DNA of 17,982 nt from an uncultured Actinomycetes bacterium (GCA_937926105.1 CALANS010000160.1:1-17982); one strand, 5' to 3'; positions 1-8,225 are shown, counted from the first letter of the stretch. A program made the numbers and translations. Notes: generated by a model from the sequence alone, not told the origin.

Positions 1-16
1 CACGGCCATCTCCTTT
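1..16 (-). promoter_or_regulatory. Ribosome binding site and start codon of the next leftward gene
   Basis: Read on the minus strand, AAAGGAG (10-16) is followed after six bases by a GTG at 3-1. This is a normal spacing for a start codon. An ATG at 9-7 abuts the purine tract and is too close to be preferred. It lies four bases past the GH31 stop codon, so another gene of the same operon probably begins here. Only its first codon is inside the window, so its function cannot be read. Confidence 0.5.
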
Positions 17-20
17 CGGA

Positions 21-2318
21 TCAGGCCGGACCCCACCCACCGTTATTCAGACAGTCCCGTTCAGCTCCACGGAATCGTCTCATCGCCTGCTGTGGAAACG
101 TTGCGGATAGCTGTGGCCATGCGGTGGTGCTTGCATAGGTGGGTATTTGGTTGAGTGGCGCGGGGCGGGTATGAGCACGTGCGCCTGGTAGGTGTTCGCC
201 GGTGGTGGTGTCGATCCAGTCTCCTGCGGGTAGGTAGGTGGTCCATTTCGTGGCGCCCGGTTCGGTGACTGGGTTGATGAGCAGGTGGTCACCGAGTTTG
301 TATTGCAGGGGGTGGTTCCAGACGGTGGGGTCGTCGCTGTGGTCGAAGTATAGGGGCCGCATCAGTGGTTTCCCGGTGGCGGTGCTGGCTTTGGTCTGCT
401 GGGCAAGGTACGGGATGAGGGCTTCCCGGATCTGGGTGAAACGCCGGAAGGTTGAGACGACGTTTTCGTTGCCGGTTTGTTGTTGGATGTTCCAGGGAGT
501 GCGGTCGCGGAGTGGTTTGCGGTGGTGGTGGTATTCGGAGTGGTATTGCATGATGGGCATGAACGTGGCTGCCGCGGTCGCGCGTAGGTACAGTTCGGCG
601 TCCGGGATGGGTCCGGAGAAGCCGGCGATGTCCCATCCCCAGTAGAGGATGCCGCAGGCTGCGGCGGTGAGCCCGGCGGTGATGGAGGCGCGGAAGGCTT
701 CCCAGGTGGAGTTTTCGTCGCCGGCCCAGTAGATGCCGTGGGCTTGGCTTCCGGTGAATCCGGCTCGGGAGAATGTGACGGGGGCTTTGGCTTCGCTGCG
801 GAGCAGGTCGCCGTAGGCGCGGGCATAGTGGACGGGGAACCGGTTGTTCCCAGCGACGCCGAGTGTGCCATCGCGGTAGGTGAGGTCGTCGCCCCAGGCG
901 TGTTCGCCGCCGTCGGTTTTGAATCCGTCGACGCCGAGGTGGCGGACGAGGTAGCGGCGCTTGTCGGTCCACCATTGTCGGGTGCATTGGGTGGATAGGT
1001 CGGGCATGAGTGCGCCGGGGAACCACCAGCCGTGGTTGCGGTATGGCCGGCCGTCGGCGTGTTGCACGGCGTGGCCACCGGCCAGGAGGGCGTCGGCGTC
1101 CGCGCGGGCCTGCCCTTGTGGTGGGGGCCGCATCTTTAGCAGCGGTATCTGCCAGAGGACGACTTTGATGCCGCGGCGGTGCAGTTCGTCGACGAGTCCT
1201 TTCGGGTCGGGCCAGGCCCCGCCGGGCGGGTAGGTGAAATCGTCCCCGTCGTGCGGCGCCCCATCAGGTGTGACGTGGTAGTGGGCGTCTCGGAAGGCGG
1301 TGAAGGTGGATTCGTCGCTCCACGCCTCGATGACGACCACGCCGACGGGGATGTCGAGGTCTCGGTGGGTGTTCATGCGGTCCAGGACGAGGCGTTGGGT
1401 GTTCCATTCGTTGCCGGAAGCCCACAGCCGGAAGATCCAGTCGGGTAGTTCTTCGGGTCTGCCGACCTCGGCGAGGAACTGGTCGAGAACGTCGGTGGGT
1501 GTTCCGTGGTAGATCCCCACGTCGATGTCCTGTGTGGGTCGGCCGTCGAGGTCGACCTGGATGCGTAGCTCGTCGGGATGGGTGGCGGCGACGTCGTAGT
1601 GGGTGCGGTTGGCGGTGCGGATGTGAAAGCCCCACGAACCGCTGGCGGAGACGACGTGGGCGAACGGCATGGGAAGGTAGGTGCGGCCGTGCGCGGCCTG
1701 GTCCTTGTACTGCTCGAAGACGGTGGCGTCCAGGCGGTGGCCGCGCTGGTCGAGGCGGTCGAATCGTTCGCCGAAGCCGACCACGTGTTCGTCGGGGTTC
1801 AAGCGGAGCGCGAAGCTAAGCCGGTCGAGGCCGCTGCTCGTTTGGCGCCAGTGAACGCTGCCGGGGATCAGCCGGTCGGTGTCGATGCGCAGTGTTGCCC
1901 CGGCTGGTTTGTCGGTCCAGGTCGCGGCGGTCAGGTCGAAGGTGGCGGTACGGTGCGAGGCTCCATTGTCGGTGGTGCCGGTGAACCAGTACCGGTAGGC
2001 GGTGTCGGCGTCCAGCGGCGGTGTCGAGGCGGTCCAGGTGATGCGCTGGGTGTGTGGGCCTGCCTGTGCGGCGGCCAGGTGGCCCGATCCTGGTGTGTCG
2101 TTCGCCGCGCCGGGGGTGCCTTGCCGCATCGTGATGGTGCTGTCGATGCTGGGTTGTCCGGCGCGGTTGGTCTGCCAGTGGCAGGTCACCTCGGTGACGT
2201 CGGGCGAGGTGGTGACACCGAGGGTGACTGGTTGCCCTGCCTCGGGTTGGACGGGCAGGCGTTGGTCGGGGCTGGGCTGGTAAGGGTGGCCGGTGCCGTG
2301 TGGTCGGTGACGGATCAC
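21..2318 (-). CDS. Cytoplasmic GH31 glycosidase, probable cycloalternan-degrading enzyme
   Basis: This 765-residue GH31 protein has no signal peptide, so it acts in the cytoplasm. An N-terminal beta-sandwich region (about 30-290) precedes the (beta/alpha)8 barrel (about 291-650). The nucleophile is D469 in FKTDGGE and the acid/base is D534 in YWAGDENS. Other motifs include LWASGNEWNTQ (299-309), IEAWSDEST (330-338) and PIMQYHSEY (588-596). These match the exported GH31 at 9508-12828 rather than ordinary alpha-glucosidases or alpha-xylosidases. Start choice: GTG at 2318 overlaps the GH15 stop (GTGA) and has GGGAG about six bases upstream; the open frame continues further upstream but only as Arg/His/Pro-rich shadow of the GH15 gene. 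In the 3-alpha-isomaltosyltransferase subgroup, a cytoplasmic member beside a sugar importer suggests hydrolysis of the alpha-1,3 bonds of cycloalternan to give isomaltose. The GH31 call is firm; the substrate is inferred. An alpha-1,3-glucosidase is the main alternative. Confidence 0.9.
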   Translation of the reverse strand: MIRHRPHGTGHPYQPSPDQRLPVQPEAGQPVTLGVTTSPDVTEVTCHWQTNRAGQPSIDSTITMRQGTPGAANDTPGSGHLAAAQAGPHTQRITWTASTPPLDADTAYRYWFTGTTDNGASHRTATFDLTAATWTDKPAGATLRIDTDRLIPGSVHWRQTSSGLDRLSFALRLNPDEHVVGFGERFDRLDQRGHRLDATVFEQYKDQAAHGRTYLPMPFAHVVSASGSWGFHIRTANRTHYDVAATHPDELRIQVDLDGRPTQDIDVGIYHGTPTDVLDQFLAEVGRPEELPDWIFRLWASGNEWNTQRLVLDRMNTHRDLDIPVGVVVIEAWSDESTFTAFRDAHYHVTPDGAPHDGDDFTYPPGGAWPDPKGLVDELHRRGIKVVLWQIPLLKMRPPPQGQARADADALLAGGHAVQHADGRPYRNHGWWFPGALMPDLSTQCTRQWWTDKRRYLVRHLGVDGFKTDGGEHAWGDDLTYRDGTLGVAGNNRFPVHYARAYGDLLRSEAKAPVTFSRAGFTGSQAHGIYWAGDENSTWEAFRASITAGLTAAACGILYWGWDIAGFSGPIPDAELYLRATAAATFMPIMQYHSEYHHHRKPLRDRTPWNIQQQTGNENVVSTFRRFTQIREALIPYLAQQTKASTATGKPLMRPLYFDHSDDPTVWNHPLQYKLGDHLLINPVTEPGATKWTTYLPAGDWIDTTTGEHLPGARAHTRPAPLNQIPTYASTTAWPQLSATFPQQAMRRFRGAERDCLNNGGWGPA

Positions 2319-3493
2319 TTTTGGCTCCCGCCGCCGAGTCCGAGTTCGTGGGCGAGGATCAGGTACATGGCGTGGGACCAGACCAGGGGTGTGGCGACGG
2401 GCCCCCACCGGTCGATCCAGGCCTGCCGCCGGTCGGGATTGAGGAGATGTCCGTCGCTTTGTTCGGGGAGATCGCCGTCGGTGGTGGCTTGCGCGGCAGC
2501 CCAGTTCAGGTAGCGCCACGCGGCTTCTTGGTGACCTGCGGCGGCGTGGTTCCAGCCGAGCAGGCAGGACAGCAGGGGCCATCGGCCGCCGCCGAAAAAC
2601 TCGTCGCTGGGGTATCGGTGAACGCCGCCGTCGTTGTCGAGGCGGGCGGTGATGGCATCGATGGTGGCGGCTGCGATGGGGTCGTCGACGCTGTACACGC
2701 CGAACGGCACGATGCACGCGGCGAGGGACGCGTCGATGTCGGTGCCGTCTAGCCACTTGACCAGCCGGCGTGGACCCCGGTCGGTTGTCCGCGAAACGGG
2801 CGTGGTGCCGTGGGCGGCGATCAGGGAGCGGATCCGCTGAGCAGTTGCGGCAGCGGCGGTGCGTCGCTGCGTGGTCAGGTCGGGATCGGTGGCCGCGGCC
2901 ATCAGGCCGGCGTGGTTCGCGGCGAGGGTGGACACGTGGACGTGGTCGGGGTGTTCTTCCCACCAGTCGTAGCACGGGTCGGTGCCGAACGCGGTCAGGT
3001 AGTCCACGGCGATGTCGATGCCGGCGCGCCAGCGGTCGAGGGTCAGCGTGTGGCGGCGGGCGTGGGCGTGTACGGCCCACAGCCACATGCCGTATCCGTC
3101 GGTTTGGTAGTCCCACCAGTCATCGGAGCCGTCCCGGCCGTCCAGGGTGAACCGGGTGGGCAGCATCTGCTGCCGGTCGGGATGGTCGCCACCCCGCCGA
3201 GCGGTGACCAGGGACGTGACCTGTTCGCGTCGTTCGGTGAGCACGCGAGCGACCCAGTCGTGGAACCGGTCCGCTGACGCGGTCACGTTCCAGCGGGACG
3301 CGGCCTCGGCGGTGAACGAACCGTCGCGGAGCCAGGCATACCCGGCGTACGCCGAGAACGTCGGCGACGCCGGGTACGCACCGGTTTCACTTTGCAGGTC
3401 GGTGATCAGCTGCCGGCTTCTGGCAAGCAGCGCCGGATGGTCCGGTCCCGCCGCCGTCGCGGAGGCATTGGCTGGGTGGCGGGAACCGGTCAC
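2315..3493 (-). CDS. Cytoplasmic GH15 enzyme, probable isomaltose glucohydrolase
   Basis: This single-domain (alpha/alpha)6-barrel protein of about 392 residues has no signal peptide. GH15 marks are YAWLRDGSF near residue 52, CYDWWEEHPD with general-acid candidate E179 followed by E180, LPEQSDG with general-base candidate E344, and TPLVWSHAMYL near 368. GH15 enzymes are inverting hydrolases that release beta-glucose from non-reducing ends. The short form lacking a starch-binding domain and leader fits the isomaltose glucohydrolase group better than secreted glucoamylases. Its place directly before the GH31 gene suggests that it splits isomaltose from ring opening into glucose. Start choice: GTG at 3493 has GGAG eight bases upstream; a TTG at 3523 in the same frame would add ten residues but lacks a clear ribosome binding site. 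The gene starts 52 bases after the binding-protein stop. Trehalase-like or glucodextranase-like activity cannot be excluded. Confidence 0.85.
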   Translation of the reverse strand: MTGSRHPANASATAAGPDHPALLARSRQLITDLQSETGAYPASPTFSAYAGYAWLRDGSFTAEAASRWNVTASADRFHDWVARVLTERREQVTSLVTARRGGDHPDRQQMLPTRFTLDGRDGSDDWWDYQTDGYGMWLWAVHAHARRHTLTLDRWRAGIDIAVDYLTAFGTDPCYDWWEEHPDHVHVSTLAANHAGLMAAATDPDLTTQRRTAAAATAQRIRSLIAAHGTTPVSRTTDRGPRRLVKWLDGTDIDASLAACIVPFGVYSVDDPIAAATIDAITARLDNDGGVHRYPSDEFFGGGRWPLLSCLLGWNHAAAGHQEAAWRYLNWAAAQATTDGDLPEQSDGHLLNPDRRQAWIDRWGPVATPLVWSHAMYLILAHELGLGGGSQK

Positions 3494-3545
3494 CGGTAGG
3501 GCTCCAAACAGGTCGTGGCGCAAATTGAAGAGGCAGGTCAGGGCG

Positions 3546-4985
3546 CTACTGCTGGAGCAGCTGGTTGACCTCGTTCTGGGCGTCCGCCAGGGCGGCGCTG
3601 ACGGTGCTGTGCCCGCCCGACGCGGACGTCAGAGCGTTGTTCACATCGTCCTGCAGCTCCTGCTGGCTGACGACCACCGGCGGCAGGATCGTGTTGTCCA
3701 ACGCGTCGAACACGGCCTGCCGATTGGTTGGCTTACCTGCCGTGAGATACGCGGACAGTTTCGAGTTGTCACTGGTAGTGGGCAGCTGCCACGAGGAGGA
3801 CAGCCGGGTCTGGATCGAGGCGTCCGAAGAGGTCAGGAACTGGATCCACTTCTGCGCTGCGGCCTGGTTCTTGCTCGCGGCGTTGACGGCCACCGTGTCG
3901 GCGAACATCGCTGAGGCCTTTTGCGTGTCGCCGGGCTCGACCACGATGTCCCAGTCGAATGGCACCTTGTCCATGGCGCTGAACTCCCAGATACCGGTGT
4001 GCCACATCGCCAGCTTCCCCGCCTTGAACAGGTCCACATCGAAGTTCGGAGTGTTCGAGCCGTCGGCGATGGTCGGCATCGTGGTGCCGGCCTTGTCGAT
4101 CAGCCAGTTCGCGGCGGCGATACCCTGCTCGGTGTTGAACGTCGCCTTGGTCTTGTCGGCGTTCAGGAATTGACCGCCCGCTTGGGCCAGTGCCTTGTAG
4201 AACTCGTTGTAGGTGATCGGCTGAAAATCACCCCAGATACCCTTGGCCTTGTCGGTCAGCTTCTTGGCCGCGGCCGTCTCGTCCTTCCACGTCCAGTCCG
4301 CCGTCGGAAGATCCACACCCGCCTTCTGGAACAGGGTCTTGTTGTAGAACAAGACGACGTCAGAAAAGTCCTCGGGCAGCCCGTATTGCTTGCCGCCGAC
4401 GGTGAACGCGTCCCACAACGACTTGCGGTACAGGCTGGAGTCCACTCCGGTGATCGGGGCCAGGGCGCCGCTGTTCTGGTAGGACACGAAGTCCTGGTAG
4501 TCCAGCTCGAAGGCATCGGCGGCCGAGCCCGCCGCGACCGCGGTCTGCAGCTTGGTGAAATAGTCGGCGTAGGCGACGTTTTGCACCTGCACCGTGATGT
4601 TCGGGTTGGCCTTCTCGAAGGCCTTCACGATCGCGTCCAGGTCCTTCTCATGGCCGCCGCTGGCCGTGTAGTCCATGTAGGTGATCGTGGTCGCCGGCCC
4701 TGCCGGCGCAGACGACGACCCCGAGGACGCCGACGGCGCCGAGTCCGCCGACGAATTCGACGCTCCTGACGAGGATCCCGACGACGATGAAGTGCCCGCG
4801 GAGCCAGAATCGCTGGAGCTGTCCGATGTCGAGCTACCGGAGTTCGCCGACGACGAACCCCGAGAACCCCCCGACGCGGAGGATCCGGGGCTCGACGCGG
4901 CCGAACCACTAGATGAGCAGGCGGCCACGGTTGCGGCCAGGGTGAGCGCCGCGGTGATGGCCAGCGCGCGAGTACGACGGTGCAT
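3546..4985 (-). CDS. ABC importer lipoprotein sugar-binding protein
   Basis: This 479-residue extracellular solute-binding protein belongs to the CUT1 (MalE/family 1) type. A lipoprotein signal ends in the lipobox VAAC (C23), so the mature protein is lipid-anchored outside the membrane. Residues 24 to about 97 are almost only Ser, Gly, Ala, Asp, Thr and Pro, an unusually long flexible tether. The binding domain starts near TTITYMDYTASGG (about 97) and has typical features such as KAFEKANPNITVQVQNV, YADYFTKLQTAVAAG and GLPEDFSDVVLFYNKTLF. Start choice: ATG at 4985 gives the lipoprotein leader and has a GAAGGG ribosome binding site about ten bases upstream; the frame stays open upstream but overlaps the permease gene. 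It follows the two permease genes by 37 bases, so it is the receptor for this importer. From context the ligand is probably cycloalternan or an isomaltosyl oligosaccharide. Confidence 0.93.
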   Translation of the reverse strand: MHRRTRALAITAALTLAATVAACSSSGSAASSPGSSASGGSRGSSSANSGSSTSDSSSDSGSAGTSSSSGSSSGASNSSADSAPSASSGSSSAPAGPATTITYMDYTASGGHEKDLDAIVKAFEKANPNITVQVQNVAYADYFTKLQTAVAAGSAADAFELDYQDFVSYQNSGALAPITGVDSSLYRKSLWDAFTVGGKQYGLPEDFSDVVLFYNKTLFQKAGVDLPTADWTWKDETAAAKKLTDKAKGIWGDFQPITYNEFYKALAQAGGQFLNADKTKATFNTEQGIAAANWLIDKAGTTMPTIADGSNTPNFDVDLFKAGKLAMWHTGIWEFSAMDKVPFDWDIVVEPGDTQKASAMFADTVAVNAASKNQAAAQKWIQFLTSSDASIQTRLSSSWQLPTTSDNSKLSAYLTAGKPTNRQAVFDALDNTILPPVVVSQQELQDDVNNALTSASGGHSTVSAALADAQNEVNQLLQQ

Positions 4986-5022
4986 GACGGTAGTTCCCTT
5001 CTTCAATGGTGGACAGCGCGGG

Positions 5023-5898
5023 CTATTTGATGCCGGTGTGTGCGATACCGGCGATGATGTGACGCTGGGCCAGGAGATAAATGACCGCGATCGGAATAAT
5101 CGAGACGACACTGCCGGCCATGACGACATTCCATTGAGTGGTGTATTGGCCCTGCAATGTCGACAGGCCCAGCGGCAGCGTCATCCGGTCCGGAGAGTGG
5201 ATTACTACCAGCGGCCACAGGAACGAGTTCCAACTGCCCATGAACGCGAACACCGCCAACGTGGCCAACGCCGGCCGTACCAACGGAATCATGATGGTGG
5301 CGTAAATCCGCAAATGGCTGCCGCCGTCGATGGTCGCGGCCTCGTCGAGTTCGCGGGGCACCGCGTCCATGGCCTGCTTGACCAGGAAGATCCCGAACGC
5401 GGAGGCGATCGACGGGGCCAGCAGCGCGAAGTAGGAGTCCTGCAGGCCGAGTTTTTTCATTTCGATGAACAGTGGGACGACCAGCACTTCCAACGGCACC
5501 ATCAGCGTCGCCAGATACAGGGCGAAGATCACCGATTTGCCGCGGAATTGCAACCGGGAGAACGCATATGCGGCCATCGAGCCGGTCAGCAGTTGACACA
5601 ACGTGGCGGCGATCGCGATGGCAAGCGAGTTGATGACGATCCGCCAGATCGGGATCGCTGCGATCAGGGTGCGGTAGGCATCCAGGGTCGGGTTGCGCAC
5701 GAACAGGCTCGGCCCGCCCGCCAAGTCACCGCCCGGAGTCAGCGAGGTCACCACGGTCCACAGGAACGGGAACAGCATCACGACCGCGCACGCGATCACC
5801 AGCACGTACAGCCCAGCCCGGCGGGCCACCCGACCCGGCCGGGACGGCGCGGCCGGCACCGGCGTGAGTGTGGCGGCGGCGACGGTGGTGTCAGGCAT
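5023..5898 (-). CDS. ABC sugar importer permease, MalG type
   Basis: This 291-residue membrane protein has about six hydrophobic segments, the first at about residues 28-53 (RAGLYVLVIACAVVMLFPFL). The EAA loop that docks on the ATPase is at 184-209, with ELDEAATIDGG followed by the conserved proline of IMIPLVRP. The C-terminal pattern (SWNSFLWPLVV, then LSTLQGQYTTQWNVVMAGS) is typical of the MalG partner in CUT1 importers. It starts with ATG at 5898, eight bases inside the end of the upstream permease gene, so the two are probably translationally coupled. It works as a heterodimer with the product of 5891-6844 and receives sugar from the lipoprotein encoded just downstream. No ATPase gene is seen in the operon. 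Confidence 0.94.
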   Translation of the reverse strand: MPDTTVAAATLTPVPAAPSRPGRVARRAGLYVLVIACAVVMLFPFLWTVVTSLTPGGDLAGGPSLFVRNPTLDAYRTLIAAIPIWRIVINSLAIAIAATLCQLLTGSMAAYAFSRLQFRGKSVIFALYLATLMVPLEVLVVPLFIEMKKLGLQDSYFALLAPSIASAFGIFLVKQAMDAVPRELDEAATIDGGSHLRIYATIMIPLVRPALATLAVFAFMGSWNSFLWPLVVIHSPDRMTLPLGLSTLQGQYTTQWNVVMAGSVVSIIPIAVIYLLAQRHIIAGIAHTGIK

Positions 5899-6844
5899 GG
5901 ACCACCCACCGGCGTTGGCCGCGCAGTTGGATCGCGGTGATGATCAGGATCAGCACGAACAGCAGCCACGACAACGCCGCGCCCTGCCCGGCCTTTCCGT
6001 ACCGGAACGTCAGGTTGAACACCTGCCCGACGATGACCTGGCTGGCGTTGTCCGGGCCGCCGCCGGTCATCACGAAGACCTGGTCGAACACTTGGAATCC
6101 GTTGATCAGGCTGATCACCACCACGAAGAACGTCGATGGGGTCAGCAGCGGGAAGGTGATGTGGCGAAACCGTTTCCATCCCGATGCGCCGTCCACCGTT
6201 GCTGCCTCGTACAGGTCGGTGGGGATCGACTGCAGGCCGGCCAGCAGAATGACCATCACGAAGCCCAGGTCCTTCCACGCAGAGGCGAGGATAACCGATG
6301 GGATGGCCCAGTTCGGGTCTGTCCACCACCCCGGCTGGCCCAGGTGCAAGAATCCGAGGATCTGGTTGACCAGGCCGTTGGCCGGGTTGAGCAGCCACTG
6401 CCACACCAACGCGACCACCACCCAGCTGGTCACCACGGGCAGGAAGATCGCGGCCCGGAAGAAGCTGCGTCCGGCCAGCCGGTTGTTCATGGCGATCGCC
6501 AGCGCGAGGCCGCCGCAGTACACCAACGGTAGGTAGCCGACAATGTAGAACAGGGTGTGCTCGAAGATCGTCAAGGTCAACGGGTCGGTAAGCAGTGTCG
6601 CGTAGTTCTTGAACCCCACGTAGGTGGGGCTGGAGATCAGGTTCCACTTCTGCAGGCTCACCCACAGCGAGCCCACCATCGGCACCACCGTGAACACGAT
6701 CAGCGGCACGGCCGACGGCAACAGGAAGAACAGCACCCAGCCCAGGTTCTTCCACCCCGACCCGTGCCGCGATGCCCGCCGCTGGATGCGGCTCTGGGCA
6801 GGGTTGTGTGGCGGCGCGTCGGTGAGCGCGGAGAGCGTCGTCAT
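5891..6844 (-). CDS. ABC sugar importer permease, MalF type
   Basis: This 317-residue membrane protein has about six transmembrane segments, the first near residues 35-55 (WVLFFLLPSAVPLIVFTVVP). The EAA loop lies at about 213-235 (YEAATVDGASGW, then ITFPLLTP). The motif VFDQVFVMTGGGP and the PTYVGFKNY stretch after the first segment are typical MalF-type CUT1 features. Start choice: ATG at 6844 overlaps the ROK regulator stop codon as ATGA; the frame stays open upstream to 6961, but that extension only shadows the ROK gene. The purine signal ahead of the ATG is poor, which suggests coupling to translation of the regulator. It pairs with the 5023-5898 permease to import the sugar released or formed outside the cell. 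Confidence 0.94.
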   Translation of the reverse strand: MTTLSALTDAPPHNPAQSRIQRRASRHGSGWKNLGWVLFFLLPSAVPLIVFTVVPMVGSLWVSLQKWNLISSPTYVGFKNYATLLTDPLTLTIFEHTLFYIVGYLPLVYCGGLALAIAMNNRLAGRSFFRAAIFLPVVTSWVVVALVWQWLLNPANGLVNQILGFLHLGQPGWWTDPNWAIPSVILASAWKDLGFVMVILLAGLQSIPTDLYEAATVDGASGWKRFRHITFPLLTPSTFFVVVISLINGFQVFDQVFVMTGGGPDNASQVIVGQVFNLTFRYGKAGQGAALSWLLFVLILIITAIQLRGQRRWVVHA

Positions 6845-8055
6845 GCCGAGCGCCCGTCCGAGTCCTGCAGGCGGTCCCTGACCAGGCGGCCTTGAATACC
6901 GGCGACGCCCACCGCGTCGAACGGTGCGGCCAGCACTAGGCTGGCCGCACCGATCATCCACTTGGTCTCATCCCATGCCTCGACGATCAGCGGGATGGAC
7001 CGCCAGCGGGGCAGCAGGTGGCGGCGGAATTCCTGCACGAATCCCGGCTCCCACAGCGGCCACGCCTCAATGCCCTCACCGGACAAGATGATTACTTCTG
7101 GGTCGACCGTGTGCACCACTCCGGCCAGCGCCGCCCCCAGCATCGCGCCGGCGTCGGCGAAGATCGTGCAGGCGCCGGGGTCGCCGCCGCGTGCAAGCTC
7201 GATCACGCGGTTCAGGCCCGTACGGCGACCGACCACGTGAGCGTCTCTGGCCGTGCGGAGTAGGCCGGCGTCGCCGACCCAGGCCTCCAGGCAGCCCACC
7301 GATCCGCACGAGCAGCCCCGGCCGCCCGGGTATTCGACGGGGATGTGGCCGATCTCCCCCGCGCCGCCGAACGCGCCACGATAGATCGAGCCGTCGATCA
7401 CCATCCCGCACCCGATGCCGCGCCCGATCGTCACGACCAGATAGGTGTTGTGCTCACGCCCCGCCCCATAGAGCCGGTCCGCTACCGCCAGGGTGTTGAC
7501 ATCGTTTTCGACCAGAACCGGGATACCAAGATGGCGGCGAAGCAACTGCCCCACCGGCGCGGCATCCCAGCCAAGCGTCGGGGCCGTGACGACGCCCGAG
7601 TCCTGAGCATCGACCGCGCCCGGCACTCCAACGCCCACGCCCAGCAGGCGCTGGTCGCTGGAAGCCGCGACGTCGTCGAGGAGCTGCGCTAAACGGTCCA
7701 ACGCATCGGGGCGGGTCGGATCGAACGGAATCGTGGACGCCGCTCCGGTGGTCCCGTCCAGCGCGACCTCCACCACCCCGACGTGGTCATGAGTGATCTT
7801 CACGCCCAGCGCGCCGCCCGCCGACACCGCCAGCCCGATCGGGCGGGCGGGCCGGCCGCCGTGGGAGGTTGCGGTGGCCTGTTCCACGACCAGGGCACGA
7901 GCCAACAAGTCCCGGACGATCTGCGTCACCGTCGGCGCACTCACATCCAACGCCCGGGCAAGATCCGCGCGGGAGGTCGGACCACGAGATGCCAGCATCG
8001 CCAGCAACGAGGATGGCAGCAACCCGCCGCGATCGATCGAAGAGCCGTGGGCCAT
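6841..8055 (-). CDS. ROK-family transcriptional regulator (leftward operon)
   Basis: This 404-residue ROK (NagC/XylR-type) regulator has an N-terminal winged helix-turn-helix at about 26-57 (TSRADLARALDVSAPTVTQI) and a C-terminal sugar-kinase-like domain. Visible marks are VENDVNTLA (182-190), GAGEIGH ending at H237, and the zinc motif CSCGSVGC (248-255) followed by LEAW. The DxGGT phosphate-binding motif of active ROK kinases is absent at the start of the kinase-like domain, which agrees with a regulator rather than a kinase. ATG at 8055 has a strong GGAGGTGA site just upstream. As first gene of the importer/catabolism operon it probably represses that operon, and perhaps the divergent one, until an alpha-gluco-oligosaccharide or glucose derivative binds. 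The ligand is not visible from the sequence. Confidence 0.92.
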   Translation of the reverse strand: MAHGSSIDRGGLLPSSLLAMLASRGPTSRADLARALDVSAPTVTQIVRDLLARALVVEQATATSHGGRPARPIGLAVSAGGALGVKITHDHVGVVEVALDGTTGAASTIPFDPTRPDALDRLAQLLDDVAASSDQRLLGVGVGVPGAVDAQDSGVVTAPTLGWDAAPVGQLLRRHLGIPVLVENDVNTLAVADRLYGAGREHNTYLVVTIGRGIGCGMVIDGSIYRGAFGGAGEIGHIPVEYPGGRGCSCGSVGCLEAWVGDAGLLRTARDAHVVGRRTGLNRVIELARGGDPGACTIFADAGAMLGAALAGVVHTVDPEVIILSGEGIEAWPLWEPGFVQEFRRHLLPRWRSIPLIVEAWDETKWMIGAASLVLAAPFDAVGVAGIQGRLVRDRLQDSDGRSA

Positions 8056-8082
8056 GTCACCTCCCGCAGGGTTCGAGCTTAG

Positions 8083-8099
8083 CGACTTACTAAATCACC
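8083..8099 (-). promoter_or_regulatory. Candidate ROK operator, leftward side
   Basis: On the minus strand this reads GGTGATTTAGTAAGTCG toward the ROK gene at 8055. It matches the site at 8227-8244, read toward the opposite gene, at 14 of 18 aligned columns with one gap. It covers a possible -10 element (TTTAGT, 8094-8089) whose -35 would be TTGCCT (8117-8112), spacer 17. TTAG at 8079-8082 and CTAA at 8090-8093 also form an inverted pair, and a further CTAA is at 8099-8102. Repression by blocking polymerase is inferred. Confidence 0.45.
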
Positions 8100-8197
8100 T
8101 AATGAACGGCCAGGCAAGCCTCGGGCGCTACGCGGTCCGAGAACGGCACCGAATCCGCCGTCGGCCTTGGGCCTGTCTAACTCATCCGATTGGGGGA

Positions 8198-8225
8198 TTG
8201 CCAACTACGCATTGGAGACTAACGT
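8198..8225 (+). promoter_or_regulatory. Candidate promoter of the rightward operon
   Basis: TTGCCA (8198-8203) and TAACGT (8220-8225) are separated by 16 bases and resemble -35 and -10 elements of a housekeeping sigma factor. The predicted transcript start, at about 8232, falls inside the operator candidate at 8227-8244. The start codon at 8264 is about 30 bases further on, leaving room for a ribosome binding site. Confidence 0.45.

Noticed and set aside
1578..2513. Rightward 311-codon frame
   Set aside because: Antisense to GH31 and GH15 coding sequence, Val/Gly/Ala-rich and without a domain.
2319..3116. Upstream extension of the GH31 frame by 266 codons
   Set aside because: The stretch is Arg/His/Pro-rich and lies wholly inside the GH15 gene in another frame; GH31 similarity and a ribosome binding site begin at GTG 2318.
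4681..5940. Rightward 419-codon frame rich in Asp/Glu/Pro
   Set aside because: It is antisense to the Ser/Gly linker and the permease gene; low-complexity composition reflects the complement of those codons.
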